Source: Flaccisagitta enflata
Taxonomy: Eukaryota; Chaetognatha; Sagittoidea; Aphragmophora
Direction of reading: 5' to 3'
NCBI GenBank assembly: GCA_965153355.1
Contig: OZ231128.1
Location: 12,028,001-12,092,000 of the forward strand
Length of the DNA stretch: 64,000 nt
Positions 1-15,189 of the stretch are shown piece after piece. The translations under genes were made by a program, and so were the position numbers. The notes under the pieces were generated by a model, which was given only the letters and a program-made list of their open reading frames with translations, was not told the origin of the DNA and made no database searches. Every line of letters begins with the position of its first letter. Positions within the stretch are counted from its first letter, which is position 1.

Positions 1-340
1 AAGGCAATTCTTTGTTTTCTAATCAAAGACTTGCTATGTTTTAGCATGACTGCTTCGTAGCTTCAACCAATGAAACCTTCAAAGTAATACACTTATTAAT
101 TTCTTGATACCTTTTATTCAACTACTAAGAACAGAGTTAATCCAACGACGGGACAAGAAAGAGTCAGAAGCACATTCTCTCCAAATCTATCCTCGGGAAA
201 TTTCTGTATACTTTGAACCTCAACAATTATCTGCATACGTGAAAGAAATCTTGCTCATAAGTTCCACGCTGGAACTTTTATGAAATAAGAATGATTGATG
301 AAATATCTTTCATAGTCTGCGATACCCCTCTATATTTACA
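1..340 (-). repeat. 3' LTR, truncated by window edge
   Basis: Matches 9,113-9,452 base for base by eye. On the minus strand it begins TGTAAATATAG. It has a CATAAAAG TATA-like box (274-281) and an AATAAA signal (113-118). Eight terminal bases (ending in CA in the other copy) fall outside the window. Confidence 0.9.
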
Positions 341-354
341 CAGCCCCTCTTCAA
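341..354 (-). other. polypurine tract next to 3' LTR
   Basis: On the minus strand the bases just upstream of the 3' LTR read GAAGAGGGGCTG, a purine-rich tract in the position used for plus-strand priming. Confidence 0.55.
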
Positions 355-1823
355 AAAAGATGTTCCATCAATCATCAGTTGATATAAAACAATTATAAGA
401 GAACAATCAAATTCAACAATATCTGTGTCATCAATGTTAACGGTCTCTTGTTCTTTCTCCTTTTGACGTCCACTCCACATAGATTGTCACTGTATGAGTC
501 TGTGTCGGCATTCTAGAATTTAAGACTCACTTAATGTAGCACTACGGTCCTCACTACAGGTTATTGACAAGTTATTTGAAAGGTGATATACTAGGTTTAG
601 TCAAGATGTGATGAGCGCGTTTTTTTTTTGTGTGTGTGTGTGTATGTGTGTAGTTCACTTGTGCACTTGGATAGACCCCACCCGCTGGGTGTGAAACAAT
701 GGGGATTTGTGAAGTGGCATTGGTTCAGAATACTTCTGTAATTCAATTATTACATCAGTATTTTGGCTTTACTGCTGCTAGTAAAGATGAATTGAGAAAG
801 GCAATCTGCCGGCAATTTTAATCGTTTTAAACGTCTGCATAATCTTTTTTTTTTTTCTTTTCTTTTGTTTGTTTTGTTTATTTATTTATTTATCTTTTTT
901 TTTTTCGCAACAAGCCAGATAATGAAATTGTGGTGTGTACGTGTAATTTGGCTGCTCGTGTTTGCCAGTGCTACAACTGATACTAAAAGTGCTACAACTG
1001 ATACTTAGTATATGTATTTCTCTTAGTTTGAAATATCTTTGATGATGTTCTGTTTATGTTCAGTCAGTCTGTCATTTTTGTTAATTTTCTTTGATCTCGG
1101 TAATGGTCGGCATCTTGAGCTTTGACTTGAGTTTTGATTATAACAGTTCGAACAATAATTGAGAGAATTAATGATCCAAAATTTTCACGAAATTAGTAAA
1201 TGAAAGAATTCAATAGTGGCTAACGCAGATCTAACAGTCGACACAATTCATATGTAAATTGTAAGTAAGTAATTATTACTTCCTAATAGCTAATACTGAA
1301 ATGTCGTTTTCTTAACCCGAGTAAAAATTCATTAAGACAATTCATAATAGTACAGTAATAAAAGATTTTCATAGTTATTCACTCTCACATCTGTATGTCA
1401 GTCATTTGTCTAGCCCATTCCAATATTCTCATGTATTCTTGTCATTAAATATGTCAAAAGGTCCATTTGTCAAAATTCTGAGGGCCAATAATTCTTATGT
1501 AAATTATGTTTTCTTTTAGGATTCAATGATTTCTATAAGGTGTAATTTTACCCTAAGTTTACATTCAAATGTTATTCAACTCTCCTACACGTAAACTTAC
1601 ACCTAATAGAAGTATTCCTCTTCCCTCCCAGTCCAGTTATAAGGTCTTACAAAAAAAAACATCAATTTACTTCAGATTTCCTGAGTAAAACTTCTGCTTT
1701 TTACTGTAAGACCTTTCATCCATCCATCTGTGTCCTGTCAAGGTGGGTCCGCATTCTAGCGTTCTCCAAAAGGAGTCAGTCAAGTCCATTATGCCAAACT
1801 AACCCTAAACCAATTCCTTATAC

Positions 1824-1846
1824 TCTCCCTCTCTCTCTCTTTCCCG

Positions 1847-1939
<93 letters not shown>
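1824..1939. repeat. (CT)n microsatellite
   Basis: Nearly pure CT dinucleotide run inside the non-coding interior of the LTR element. The rest of 355-3,780 shows no supportable gene, only A/T-rich DNA and short GGAC-type tracts near 2,415-2,450 and 3,550. Confidence 0.95.
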
Positions 1940-1942
<3 letters not shown>

Positions 1943-2841
1943 CAGCTTGTCCGTATGTCACAGTCAGTCTTTCTATAAATGTCATCAGTCTGTTCAGTCT
2001 GTGACAGGCCACGCATACATTGGTTTATGGCATACATTCATTCCTCACAGTCACAATCGGCCAACACAGACAAAACAACTTGCCAACGCAGCTAAGCAAA
2101 CTTCACAATCGGTCATTACAGACAACAGGATGGTCAACGGTCGCTAAGGAGGCCCAATGCCAAACCTGCATTTGTCAATTGAAGGAAAAATTGCTGTGTA
2201 CGCTTTAAGCTATACCACCTTCATATTTTCACTCCGTGGTTAATCATTGACAGTTTCAATCTTTCTTTATCTAAATTGGATAAAAATCTAAAGGTTTAGA
2301 AATGAATAGAAATCTTATAATTTTATGTCCTAAAGATATACATTAACAATTTCAGGATACTTTTAGGAGAACAGTATCACTAGTAATTTCCTTTCCTTAT
2401 AGACAGACTATCCCGCCCGCAACACTGGACGGACGGACCAATGGACGGACCAACAAGGGTTGCATGTTTTCAACCAGAAACAACGCCCAGCACTCAGCAG
2501 TGACAATCCGGTTGAGCTAGTGTGCGGCAGGAAACAAAAAGACACCCTTAAAGGCGTCGCTATGTAGGCGGGGCTCCACTGTAACCAACCCCCGCTTGTT
2601 CAACAAAATCAATCCCAAGCCCATTTGTCCATCTGTCCGTCCACAAATAAAAATCTAAAGTCTTGAGAATGAATTTTCAAAAATAGAAAAAAAATTGTCA
2701 TCGGTCTGTCTGTAAGTTTGTGTTCCTCCCTCATTTTTGACCTAAACATGACGCAGGCTTCCTTCTCCTGCCGTGTCATTCGGTCCTAACCTGGTCTTGG
2801 TACCACACTTACGGGAAGTGGTGTCCGATATAAAAATGTTT

Positions 2842-2911
2842 TGCTCAACAAGAGCTCCCCAGTCTATCGGGGATAAACTATGCTCAACAAGAGCTCCCCA
2901 GTCTATCGGGG
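2842..2911. repeat. tandem duplication, 39-bp period
   Basis: The 31-base stretch starting TGCTCAACAAGAGCTCCCC and ending ATCGGGG occurs twice, separated by ATAAACTA. GCTCAACAAGAGC within it is itself a small inverted repeat. Confidence 0.85.
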
Positions 2912-3767
2912 GACCTGTTACTAATCTCCCCTTTACATGGCCCCATCGCAGCACATGTCTGGTCAGAGCCAACGCTAGGGGGCAGTCCTAGCGCTCCCTA
3001 CCGGCAAGGACTCTGCCAAGTCAGCCCAACCAATGGCCACCCTCCAGAAGCACAGGTCTAACATTCTGGAAGGTGGAGCTATACTTTGCGTGGGAGTATA
3101 GCTACTTACCCACTTCTCTGAACTCTCAGAGACCCCGACTCCCGGGGGACTCTTTCAAGTTCCCATGCGTTGGAAGTAAGAGGACTGACTACTATACCCC
3201 ACAGTAGCCAAGTCCCAAAAAGGAAATAAAATGAAAATGTTGGAGTGAACCTACACTCCTACATGTTTAAGAAGCCAAATAAAATGTCAAATGAAGCCAC
3301 CTTAGCTTTCATTGAACATGTTATTTCGCTCAAGATAGAAGAAAGAAAAAAAAAAAAAAAAACAAAGCTAGAAATAAAACAGGAGAATTGAACAATTTGA
3401 AATGACAAATTTAACAGATCAACAACCACCACCCATCTTAAGATTTTAAAACAACTCAATTAGTACCAAACAGCGCCTACCATTTTTCTCTTTTACAGTG
3501 CAGGAGAGATGGACACTAAAATACAATATTCAAGCAGCAGCAATACCCGACAAATGGATGGACCAATCGACAGACTGACGGACCGATACTGCAAGTTATT
3601 GTGTGTACTTAGTGTATTTAGAGTGTACTTAGGGTCAAAAGTCAATATTTAGATATCTATAGATATCAGGTCAGTTTAACTACACAGTATCTCTGTTTGT
3701 CTGTTCCTCTCTATTTCTTACCCGCTGTCTATTTGTTCCCCTTTTTCAGTTGTCTTTCTCTGTCTCT

Positions 3768-4700
<933 letters not shown>

Positions 4701-5037
4701 CTCGCATAAGGCAAAAATAGTCACCTACAAATCAATCTATTATCAACGGACCAACGGACCAATCAACCAGCTAACTGACAAATCAACCAAACAACGCTGA
4801 GGTACGCCAGGCCATACTCAGATGCATGCAAACTTCATTATTAAAATGTATAACTCGCTTGCCGATTTCCGCCTAACCAGAATTGGATTCTCCTCTCCAA
4901 TCCAAAAAATTTTATCATTTGCCCAAGACGACAACGAAACTCAGTCTGCCTCTCTCTCTGTCTGTCCCTCTCTTCTCTCTCACTCCTTACTCCTTCCCCT
5001 CTCCCTTTCTCCCTTCTCTCTCTTTTCCTTCCCTTTC

Positions 5038-5515
<478 letters not shown>

Positions 5516-7997
5516 GTTAGTTTCGATCCCTACTTGTATGTCCGTTCGTCTGTGTCTGCCTCAGTCTCTGTTGCTGTCCCTCAGTCTATCCCTGTTCGTC
5601 AATCTCTCAAGAAGCCTCTTTTATCGCTCTCAGTGCCAGATAAACACTGCCTTACTTCCTCATTTCGAAAAGAGGCTTCTTTCAGGATGCACATTATCAG
5701 CAAAAAAGATACAGACGGATCAACCAAGAAAACCTGTCAACAAACAAACCAACCAACCAACTTGGAGGCACAGAAACTCAAACGAATAACTCACGTGATC
5801 ATGCCCGACTTGTCCATAAAACGACAATGACAACAACGACGACGAGGATGATGTAGAAGACGACGACGACGGCACTGACGGCGTTGACGATAATGGTAAA
5901 ACGACGTTGACGATAATGGTAAAACGACAAAAATGATTACGTAACGATGACGATGACGACATTTATCGAGGGCGGCATTCACGCAAATACATGCCCTCCC
6001 TCTTATAGACGACTACGGTGATGACTTATGGGGCAATCACGGCATGAACGGCGAAAAGACTATGACGACAATTTAAACCACGCCAATGCAATGCAATGCA
6101 TCACCTACACCCCTTCAACGGGAGATTCACAACTTCCCCCCCCCTTTCCTTCGCATCAAGAAAATTGTATCATTTACCGTAAACAACCGTCCCCTCCAAA
6201 AGGAGGTAGCAAAATGATACCAACTAAAAATGACAATATCCTCCAAACAGACTGATCAGTAAAACAATATAGTTGAGAATATGTTCGTCCAAAACCTAAA
6301 AAATATATGAAGAAATAGTCACATAAATGATAGAATACAACATTGATTAAAGTATTGAAAAATGAAATAGAAATATAGAAATATAGAGGAGTCTCGCATT
6401 TTGTGATTTCAACTGTAAGTTACAGGTAGACAAACTGACTGATCGACGGACCAACAGACACAGCCTCTCTAGGTTCGCGAGAAAACAAATAAACGCTAAC
6501 CAAAACTTATGGAAAATTGAAGTAACAGATTTAAAAGATAAGTTCAAAAAGGAAACAGTCGCGTGTCGCATCCCTCACAATTTGTCTAAGATTGTCAAAA
6601 AAAAAACGCTTAAAGAAATACCAAGAAATGTCTAAAGACAACGAAAAGTAAAAATTGATAAAATGCAAAATGTTAAAAAATGTATACAAAAAGATATCAA
6701 AAATGTTCACAGTGTTAAAAACATGCCTAAAATGTTATGAATGGATGGATGGACAGACTGACAGACCAACAAGCAAAGTCGCGCGCACATGACCAAAAAT
6801 AGAGAATGACTTATAAATGATTCGGCCAAAGTGCTAGAAATAAAAGAAACAAAACCAAAACAAAAGACACAGGCTCCGAAATTTAAGACACACTGAAGCA
6901 TATTGCTAAGAACCCTATACACATTAGATATATAAAATGTATCCACATATATAATATATCTTGAATGTAACATATATACATGAAATATGTCTCAGAAGGA
7001 AAGATATACAAATATAAAACATTGTTAATGTAAGACAATCTAAAAAAAATAATAGCTAGGATAATATTTATTATATTTTTAACATTACAAATATGTGTAA
7101 AATATGTCTTTGAAAGAGAGACATATAAATATAATACATTGTTGATGTTAGACAATTTAGAATAGAAACAGCTAGAATAATTTCACAAATGTTGAAATTT
7201 CAATTTTCAAATTTACAACTCACAATTTCAATTTTCAAATTTTCAACACACAATCTTAGCTTATATGATCCTAATTTTTATTCACTCTAGTACTCTGATC
7301 AACTCTACCCTTACATTAACAGGTCCTGGGTGATTCCAGGTCAGAAATTATTTATATTCATCCAACAAATCTCTATCACTTTTCATAATTTTTCAGTAAT
7401 GAATCAAATTTGAAAAATAACCAATTTCATTTTTTTTCTGCTATAACTGAATATACGTACACATATGTATACATAAACATGTATTTTCATGCTGATGTTA
7501 TTATCTTATATCTGATAAAAATAAATAATTTAAAACTAATATTATCCACAGCTAACATTAAAATTCTATCCTTACTCTTATCACAACATAAAGACTCTCT
7601 CATGAATAACAAATTCTGTCGTATTTTCCAACCTGACTTATGAAAGACATACAGAGTATTTCCACTCCTCTAATCAAACGGAAAATAAATATCAATCTCC
7701 CCACACTTCTTCATTATGCAATCTCGTTTTACGATAAAAATATTTCGACTTGGCAAAAGACGGGCAACAAAACGGACACCCAAGCTATAGGCACAATATT
7801 TTTCATCCATTAGGGTGTTACACAAATCTAAATACATGTAAAACCATACAATAACTTAATATCTATTACAAAAAAGATATGAAAATATGTTTTGATAACA
7901 AGTATAACTTAGTATAACTTATAGTGTTAATAAAATACTGATATGAAATAAAACACAAAAATAGACATATTCATGTCATGCATGTTTTCTCCTTTGC

Positions 7998-8822
7998 TCA
8001 TTCCACTTTAGCTTTAGGACAACCTAGGCTAAAGTGCTTCACATTTCCAGTCTTTCCCCTACAATAGCTGCAAAACTGTTGGGGGCAAGAGATGGCATGG
8101 TGAAACCCTTTCATACAGTTATAACACTGCCCTTTGGACAAACCCCTCTTTTGGGCTATCCTAAAATAGTTTGTAGAAACTATTAATGCCTGAGTCTTAT
8201 TTTTAGTTTTAGTCTCCATTCTAGCCTCCTCCTTCCTCTCCTTAAATTTTTTGCTAAGCTGCAAAGTTTCAACCAAACTGCTTGCATATTTTACCAAGCC
8301 CCAAAATCCGTAGATAGTGAGATCAGCTCTCAAAAGAGTCTCCCTCACTTCTTCCTCTGTTATTCCAGAGACAAATTTGAGCTTTTCCATCTCTAAATCA
8401 AGCCCAATCTTCTGGCATAAAACACTAAGTCTTTTGGCAAAATCCAAAACGGTTCTTTCACCTTGAACCAGGTTTCTGTATTCCAAACTTAATGTTGAAT
8501 TGCTTGCTGGATATAATGTTTTGAAAAGCAAATCAAAAAGTTCATGTAAATCATGACAACTTTCAAGGGACTCACCACGGGCATACTTTTCAACTTCTTT
8601 ACTCATGTGTAGAAACGCAATCTTTATTTTATCCTTTGGACTAAAATCTTCATATAAATCAATTATAAAATTTTTCAAACTCTTCTCTTCCTCCAAGTAG
8701 GAAATTATATCATCTGAACTTTCCAAGCAAACATTGATAACCTTCCTTGACTGAATTAGTTCCTTCAAAGTTGCCTCATGATTGTTTAAATCTGACATTT
8801 TCTGATCAAAATTCTTAATCAT
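7998..8822 (-). CDS. retrotransposon Gag with two zinc knuckles
   Basis: A 274-aa ORF opening with ATG at 8,822. The N-terminal two-thirds is helical and charged, like a retrotransposon capsid. The residues SLEYRNLVQGERTVLDFAKRL (about 120-140) resemble the major-homology neighbourhood of Gag_pre-integrase/UBN2-type proteins. A basic linker leads to two zinc knuckles: CYNC...H...C near residue 231 and CSYC...H...C near 247-264. The product would package the element RNA. It is the only ORF of the LTR element and ends in a proper stop, with no pol reading continuing in any frame. Whether it derives from a Ty3, BEL or Copia-type parent cannot be told by eye. Confidence 0.8.
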   Translation of the reverse strand: MIKNFDQKMSDLNNHEATLKELIQSRKVINVCLESSDDIISYLEEEKSLKNFIIDLYEDFSPKDKIKIAFLHMSKEVEKYARGESLESCHDLHELFDLLFKTLYPASNSTLSLEYRNLVQGERTVLDFAKRLSVLCQKIGLDLEMEKLKFVSGITEEEVRETLLRADLTIYGFWGLVKYASSLVETLQLSKKFKERKEEARMETKTKNKTQALIVSTNYFRIAQKRGLSKGQCYNCMKGFHHAISCPQQFCSYCRGKTGNVKHFSLGCPKAKVE

Positions 8823-9086
8823 ATAAAGATATTACCTTACACCTAACCCGCTCTAAAAAAATTACACTTTTCTTCTTCTGGACCACCCTACTTGCACTCA
8901 CCTTCAAACAGCAGCGAAAACTAGCGAGTTGTTCATAAAATCTTATAGACGGGTTAAAACAAAAAAAAAACACACAAAAAATGACGGGAAAAGGAAATGA
9001 AGCCAGAGAAAAATTTGTAGCAGTATCATTAAAGGCAACAATTGGCGCCTAATCAACAGGTGTATCTCTTCGGGGAACATGGGATG

Positions 9087-9104
9087 AATCACACTAAGCC
9101 ACCA
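9087..9104 (-). other. primer-binding site
   Basis: Directly after the CA end of the 5' LTR the minus strand reads TGGTGGCTTAGTGTGATT. It starts with the TGG expected opposite a tRNA 3' CCA end. The tRNA identity was not determined. Confidence 0.6.
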
Positions 9105-9634
<530 letters not shown>

Positions 9635-9738
9635 AGGACAAGCGACAGGCATCTCTCAGCATCATCTTGCGGCACTTCCGGTTTTATGCCAGCATGATCA
9701 TCAAAGAGCATCATCTGTCCCGCCGTCTTTTGATAATG

Positions 9739-9870
9739 GTGATTCATTGATTTGCTTTGATTTAATGTGATTTGATTTGATTTGATTTGATTTGATTTGA
9801 TTTGCTTTGCTTTGATTTGATTTACATTGCTTCTTTAAGTTTTTTTTTTATTTTTTTTTTTTTTTGTATT
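9739..9870. repeat. (TTTGA)n repeat and T-rich tract
   Basis: Degenerate TTTGA/TTTGC pentanucleotide array followed by a T-rich tract. Confidence 0.85.
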
Positions 9871-9976
9871 TTTATCTTTTATTGTGTTTTGTTTTTATAT
9901 TTGTCAATTTAATATACGACGCATAAATCGATGATGCACTGACTTCGTGAAAGACTACGGTGAGACAAATAGTATG

Positions 9977-10180
9977 CAAGGCCAACACCATACATGTCGC
10001 GTGCGGACGTTAAGACTAAAATACCAAAAAAGACAAAAGACTGAAAAAAACTTAAAGACTAAAAGCAGGAGCAGTAATGCAAAAGACGCCCCAAAACGCC
10101 GAAAAAAGCAAACGGTGACCGACCGACCGACCAAGCAACATAGCGGTTCATAGAGTCGCGTAGCACGTGACTAAAAAATA
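9977..10180 (+). repeat. dispersed CCGT-core repeat, copy 1 (type A)
   Basis: Starts CAAGGCCAACACC, followed by GTCGCGTGC, an A-rich middle and a (GACC)n core. It ends TAGAGTCGCGTAGCACGTGACTAAAAA. The same order of modules recurs in the copies listed further on, in both orientations. Confidence 0.75.
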
Positions 10181-10380
10181 TCGATGATTTCACCACGGTC
10201 TATAAATTTGATATGCTAGCAGGTGCGGAGGCATCCAACGTGTCAATTACGGAGCAAGCAAGGTCAATCCACGGCCTGACCAATTCCGATAATGTGGCAT
10301 CTTCAGAACAAGTCCAGTCACATGCACCTTTGAAAAGTTTTCCGAGAACAAACCCTAGGTACGTAGGACACGTAGGGCAA

Positions 10381-10745
<365 letters not shown>

Positions 10746-11054
10746 ACACAAACGATCTTTTAAGTGTATGTATTCCTGCATACTATTGGTATCTATAAAA
10801 GAAAATTGGGCATAATAGTGTCGATGACCCCCAAAAACATGATTATGAAGGAATTTGTTGTACGCCTGTAACTAATCGGCGAAGTTCTTTGAATATGAAT
10901 CATATCAAGTGATCAAGTTTAATGATGAGCCTTTACGATCTATAGAACGTATGAATCTATCTTAAGAATGTTTTTTAAAAATTTACGACAGCTATTAGAT
11001 TCCCTTGGCATCTGATTCTGCATTTTTTATAGAAAGACATTTGGCTTAACGAGT

Positions 11055-11055
11055 A

Positions 11056-11101
<46 letters not shown>
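11055..11101. repeat. (GT)n microsatellite
   Basis: Short GT run. No gene is seen in the 10,743-11,160 interval. Confidence 0.95.
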
Positions 11102-11103
<2 letters not shown>

Positions 11104-11162
11104 ACAGTGTCTGTGTGTCTCGCAGCAGCCTTTTCTACTGATGCAAAATTCTTTTTAGATAA

Positions 11163-11301
11163 AACAAGGCCAGGTAGGCCAATAGGTGCGACGGTTGGAT
11201 CATCGAACGAATGCGTTACCGACAGACCGACCAACCGACCGACCGACCAACCAACCAACGGACACAGCCACTCATAGAGGAGCTTTGTCGCACCTAAAAA
11301 C
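11163..11301 (+). repeat. dispersed CCGT-core repeat, copy 2 (type B)
   Basis: Starts AACAAGGCCAGGTAGGCC, then AATAGGTGCGACG, with a (GACC)n/(AACC)n core. Ends TAGAGGAGCTTTGTCGCACCTAAAAACC. Type B has GGTGCGAC...GTCGCACC where type A has GTCGCGTGC...GCACGCGAC. Confidence 0.75.
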
Positions 11302-11380
11302 CGATGTCACAAAGAGATTTATGCGTATCATTTCCACGAACTCTAATAGGCAAATGGATACAAGCGTAAACGCGGAAATC

Positions 11381-11502
11381 ATTTCCTTTCTATTCCTTTC
11401 TATTCCTTTCTATTCCTTTCTATTCCTTTCTATTCCTTTCTATTCCTTTCTATTCCTTTCTATTCCTTTCTATTCCTTTCTATTCCTTTCTATTCCTTTC
11501 TA
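11381..11502. repeat. decanucleotide array (ATTCCTTTCT)n
   Basis: About twelve nearly perfect copies of a 10-bp unit. Confidence 0.95.
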
Positions 11503-11565
11503 ATCCTTCAACGCGGAAATCTATTCCTTCAATTTATTCCTTTTTGGTCCAGGTACTACATCCTC

Positions 11566-13083
11566 AAATTAGGTGTTGTTTATAAACGCCAAATAAACGC
11601 CGTTTATAAACAATGCTATACTACTGTCTATAAACATTAAAAATGCAAGTCAAATAAACAAAAATTGTTTCAATGGCAGTAAAAAACGCTGTTTATAAAC
11701 AACTTCATATCACTGTTTATAAACGAAGGAAAATAAGAAATTGTTTGACCTGATCAGTACAAACTGAAAATATCCACACTAGAAAATGTTTTTTTAGAAA
11801 AGTCAAAATTTTGAAGGTTGCTACTAATTTTTCTGACCCAAAAAATCGTTAAAAAGAGCCCATAATTGATCGTTTATAAACACATACATATTGTTGTTTA
11901 TAAACAACAAAAATTAGGTATTTATAAACGCTAAACAATTTGTGTTGACAAACACCGAAAAATATTAAAAAGTCGTTTATTTCCCCCTTAGACCCCCTAT
12001 AACCACAAAAATTGCAATGGATAATGTACAAAGGATTTTTATATTTCCCTCCTCGCTCCTCTTTCTCCTCCCTCTCCTCATTCATAAATTGTTTATTTGC
12101 CCGCAATTTCTTTTGTAAATAAACAAATGTTTATTTGCTACCAATTTCTTTTCCAAATAAACAAAAAATTGTTTATTTGGCATCAAAAATAAACAAAGTC
12201 GTTTATGAGATTCATATTTTTGGTGTTTATAAACACAAAAACTTTCCAAAGGAGTGTAAACGTTTATGAAAACAAATTCATGGTGCCAAATTAACCATTT
12301 TTTTGTTTATTTGGAAACGAAATTGGGAGCAAATAAACAATTTTGGATGAAGAGGAGGAGTAGGGGGAGGAGGAGAAAAAAGATTCTACCATCTAGCTCA
12401 TAAATATACGGACACTTGAAAAGTAGCATCAATATTTTAGAGGTGCTGCGCTTTAAAAAAATGAATTATTGACACCAAATTAAGCCTATTTCAAAGAGTT
12501 GTTAAAAACTTTCAAATGCGACCAATCTGGGGTTAGTAACTTAATTTGTTTTAGCGCAGCACCTTTGTAAAGTGGATGCTCATTTTCAGGTGTCCGTAAA
12601 TTCATGAGCTAGGTAGTAAAGTATTATTTCCATTGCAATTTTTGCGGCTATAAACAAAAGAAATAGGGGGCAAATAAACAATTTTTGTTTATTCTTTTGG
12701 TGTTTATAAACACAATACATTTAGCGTTTATAAACGCTTATTTTCTGTTGTTTATAAACATCGATATTATTGTGTTTATAAACGATCATTTATGGGCTCA
12801 TTTTAACGATTTTTGGAGCAAAAAAAAAAATGGTAGTTACCTTCAAATTTTGAAATTGTTTACTTGTAGCTTCTAGCTTGGGCTTTTTCACTTTGTACTG
12901 ATCAGGTCAAACAATTTCTTTTTTTCCTCCATTTATAAACGGTAATAGAGAGTTGTTTATAAACAGCGTTTTGTGATACCATTTAAACAATTTTGTTTAT
13001 TTGATATGCATCTTTTGATGTTTATAAACAGTTGCATAGCATTGTTTATAAACGGCGTTTATTTGGCGTTTATAAACACCCCT
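11566..13083. mobile_element. fold-back element filled with GTTTATAAAC motifs
   Basis: The two ends are inverted copies: left starts ATTAGGTGTTGTTTATAAAC, and the right end read in reverse starts ATTAGGGGTGTTTATAAAC. The match extends about 200 bp inward, both arms carrying CTGATCAGGTCAAACAATTTC in opposite orientation. The 10-bp palindrome GTTTATAAAC or close variants occurs more than fifteen times, and AAATAAACAA/TTGTTTATTT fills the middle. No ORF of note is present. This is a non-autonomous palindromic DNA element. I found no clear target duplication. Confidence 0.75.
12386..12626. mobile_element. small MITE nested in the fold-back element
   Basis: Inverted ends CTACCATCTAGCTCATAAAT and (reverse) CTACCTAGCTCATGAATTTA continue through TACGGACAC and meet AGGTGCTGCGCT on each side of a ~90-bp centre. 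It lies off-centre in the right half of the larger palindrome and has no mirror copy, so it probably inserted later. Confidence 0.65.
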
Positions 13084-13099
13084 AATATCGAGCAGGTAA

Positions 13100-13460
13100 T
13101 ATCTCTTTTGGTCAGCTGCCCCAAAGGGCCGATGTCCTGTAGGACATAGGGGGGAGTTTCGAGACGTCCCTCCGTCTTTCTGTCCTTCCATCCTTCCGTC
13201 CGTCCATCCGTCCTTCCGTCCCCCCCCCTTGGGCATTGGAGCCTCAAGTCTGCAGTCTCAGGCCTGATTTTGGCCTTCTGAGCCCTCAAATTAGCCCTTT
13301 CAGACCTCAATTTAGCCCTCAAGAGCTCAAATCACCTCTCCAAAGTCCAGACCTCATATCTGCCCTCAAGACCTCAAATCAGCCCTCCAGACCTTAAATC
13401 CGCCCTCCAGGCCTCAAATCAACTCTTCAGGCCTAAAATTTGTTCTCTAGGCCAGAGGCC
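13100..13460. repeat. degenerate minisatellite CAGACCTCAAATC...
   Basis: Begins with GGCCGATGTCCTGTAGGACA and a (CCGT)n tract, then 15-20 bp units of the form CCAGACCTCAAATCNGCCCT. A related piece in opposite orientation lies at about 14,750-14,910, ending ACAGGACATCGGTCC. Confidence 0.7.
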
Positions 13461-13716
13461 TTGGTCGCGGTAAATATTGCGCCGCGACCACTCCTTATCC
13501 ACCAAGGAAAGTACCGGTTTCAAACCATTCCGCGACCTCAGACTTCCCTTGTCACCCAGTTCTGGTTCCGGTTCCTATCTGCCTGAAATTCCACTTTCGA
13601 CTCCGCCTCCGCCTCCGGAAATTTTTGCCGCGTCCGCGTTATTTCCACATCCGCGTCTTAACTAGTGATATTTGAATTTATAACCTTCACTTCAAAAAGA
13701 AAGTGGACCAATATTC
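13461..13716. other. unique stretch, no gene seen
   Basis: Contains short TTCCGG/CCTCCG patches. Nothing annotatable. Confidence 0.5.
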
Positions 13717-13852
<136 letters not shown>

Positions 13853-14509
13853 AAAGGAAAAAAAGAGAGGAAAACAAAGGAAAATGGAAAGAAAGAAAAC
13901 AGGAACAGACAGAATAATGTGAAGTTAGAAAAAGTGGAAAGAAAGAAAAAGAGGGGGAATGAAAGGAAGAAAGAAAGGAAATGGAAATAAAGGAATATGG
14001 GAAGGGGAAAAAACAAGAGATCACGTGATGAAGTGGAAAAAAGGAGAGACAGGTGGGGAAACGTGAACATTGTACAGCGAGTTACACAGGGTCACAATGT
14101 TCATACCCCAGCTTCATCCCAACCCCAAACCTACTTTAACCCCCCTTCCACACACACATACTTACAGTATCACTCACACACATACATAAGAAAACTTAAA
14201 GTAGGGAAAACGGAAGGAGAGAAAAAAAAGAAAATTATATGTAAAACAAATATTCACTGGAGCACTGCTAGAGCGCACCCGCTATTATGGCATTCTCACC
14301 TAAGAGGCATACAACCTGCAGTCCTTGAAAAAAATTTGTAATTTTTTGTATAATGGCCATGAGGCATTATTCTGCCCAGTCCCTTGGCATGCGCTCTAGT
14401 GAAGCTCAACTGTAATCAAAAAGGAAGAGGCAAAGAAAAAATAAAACTGAGAAAGAATAACAGAAAGAGAAGAAAAAACAAACGATGTAACAAGCAAACA
14501 AACAAAGGG

Positions 14510-14667
14510 TGCGTCTGCATTCACCATATTATTGGATAATTTATTTGGATATCAATCAATATCCGGATATTCTACATAGTGAATTTACAAAATTTACTAC
14601 ATGAAATATCCGGATATTAATATTCAAATAAAATATCCGAATAAGCTGATTAATGCAGACACACCTT
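14510..14667. mobile_element. 158-bp MITE
   Basis: Terminal inverted repeats GGTGCGTCTGCATTCA and (reverse) GGTGTGTCTGCATTAA enclose ATATCCGGATAT-rich arms. Small, palindromic and non-coding. No unambiguous target duplication. Confidence 0.75.
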
Positions 14668-14749
14668 AAGAGTGTAAGAAAGAAAGAGAGAAAAAAGGCA
14701 GAAAGAAAAAAAGTTGTTGGAAAGAAAGTCTGAAATAACCGCATCCAGC

Positions 14750-14910
14750 TCCAGATTCGGCTCCGGATCCGGATCTCTGCTCTAGGCCTCAAGCCTGCCC
14801 CCCAATCCCCAAATCCGCTCTTTCGGACTAAATTCTGCCATCCTGACTTCAAATCCGCCTTGGGACCCCTGTGTCATACAGGACATCGGTCCTTAAGGGC
14901 CGCTGCCCTA
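14750..14910. repeat. diverged copy of the CAGACCTCAAATC minisatellite
   Basis: Inverted relative to the block at 13,100-13,460. It shares the GACATCGGTCC...GGGCCGCTGCCC end. Confidence 0.55.
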
Positions 14911-15035
14911 CTCTCACACCACTACTTCACTTGATCACTAAAAGTAGGGCATTGGGTACCGCTGACCATGTGCGATCCTTGGATGACCAGTTTTAAATCA
15001 TCTACTTGATGAACATGAGACGATCTTTTCCCCTT

Positions 15036-15120
15036 GTTTTTAAGTGCGTCCTCGAACTTCTATGAGAGGTCATGTCCGTCTGTTGGTCGGTCGGTAGTTC
15101 TGTCTGTAACGCACACGTTA
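15036..15120 (-). repeat. dispersed CCGT-core repeat, copy 3 (type B, partial)
   Basis: Reads TTTTAAGTGCGTCC...CTATGAGAGGTCATGTCCGTC...GGTCGGTCGG...GTAACGCACACGTTA. It matches the end half of type B in reverse orientation. Confidence 0.6.
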
Positions 15121-15189
15121 GAAATGTGCAAAACGGCTGATTCTGACGTATTTCTTCATTCCTATCACCTCTCACGCCTTGCCACATTC

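Noticed and set aside
9030-9060. TTGGCGCC as a tRNA-Lys primer-binding site
   Set aside because: It lies about 60 bases from the LTR end and is palindromic. The TGG directly at the LTR border fits better.
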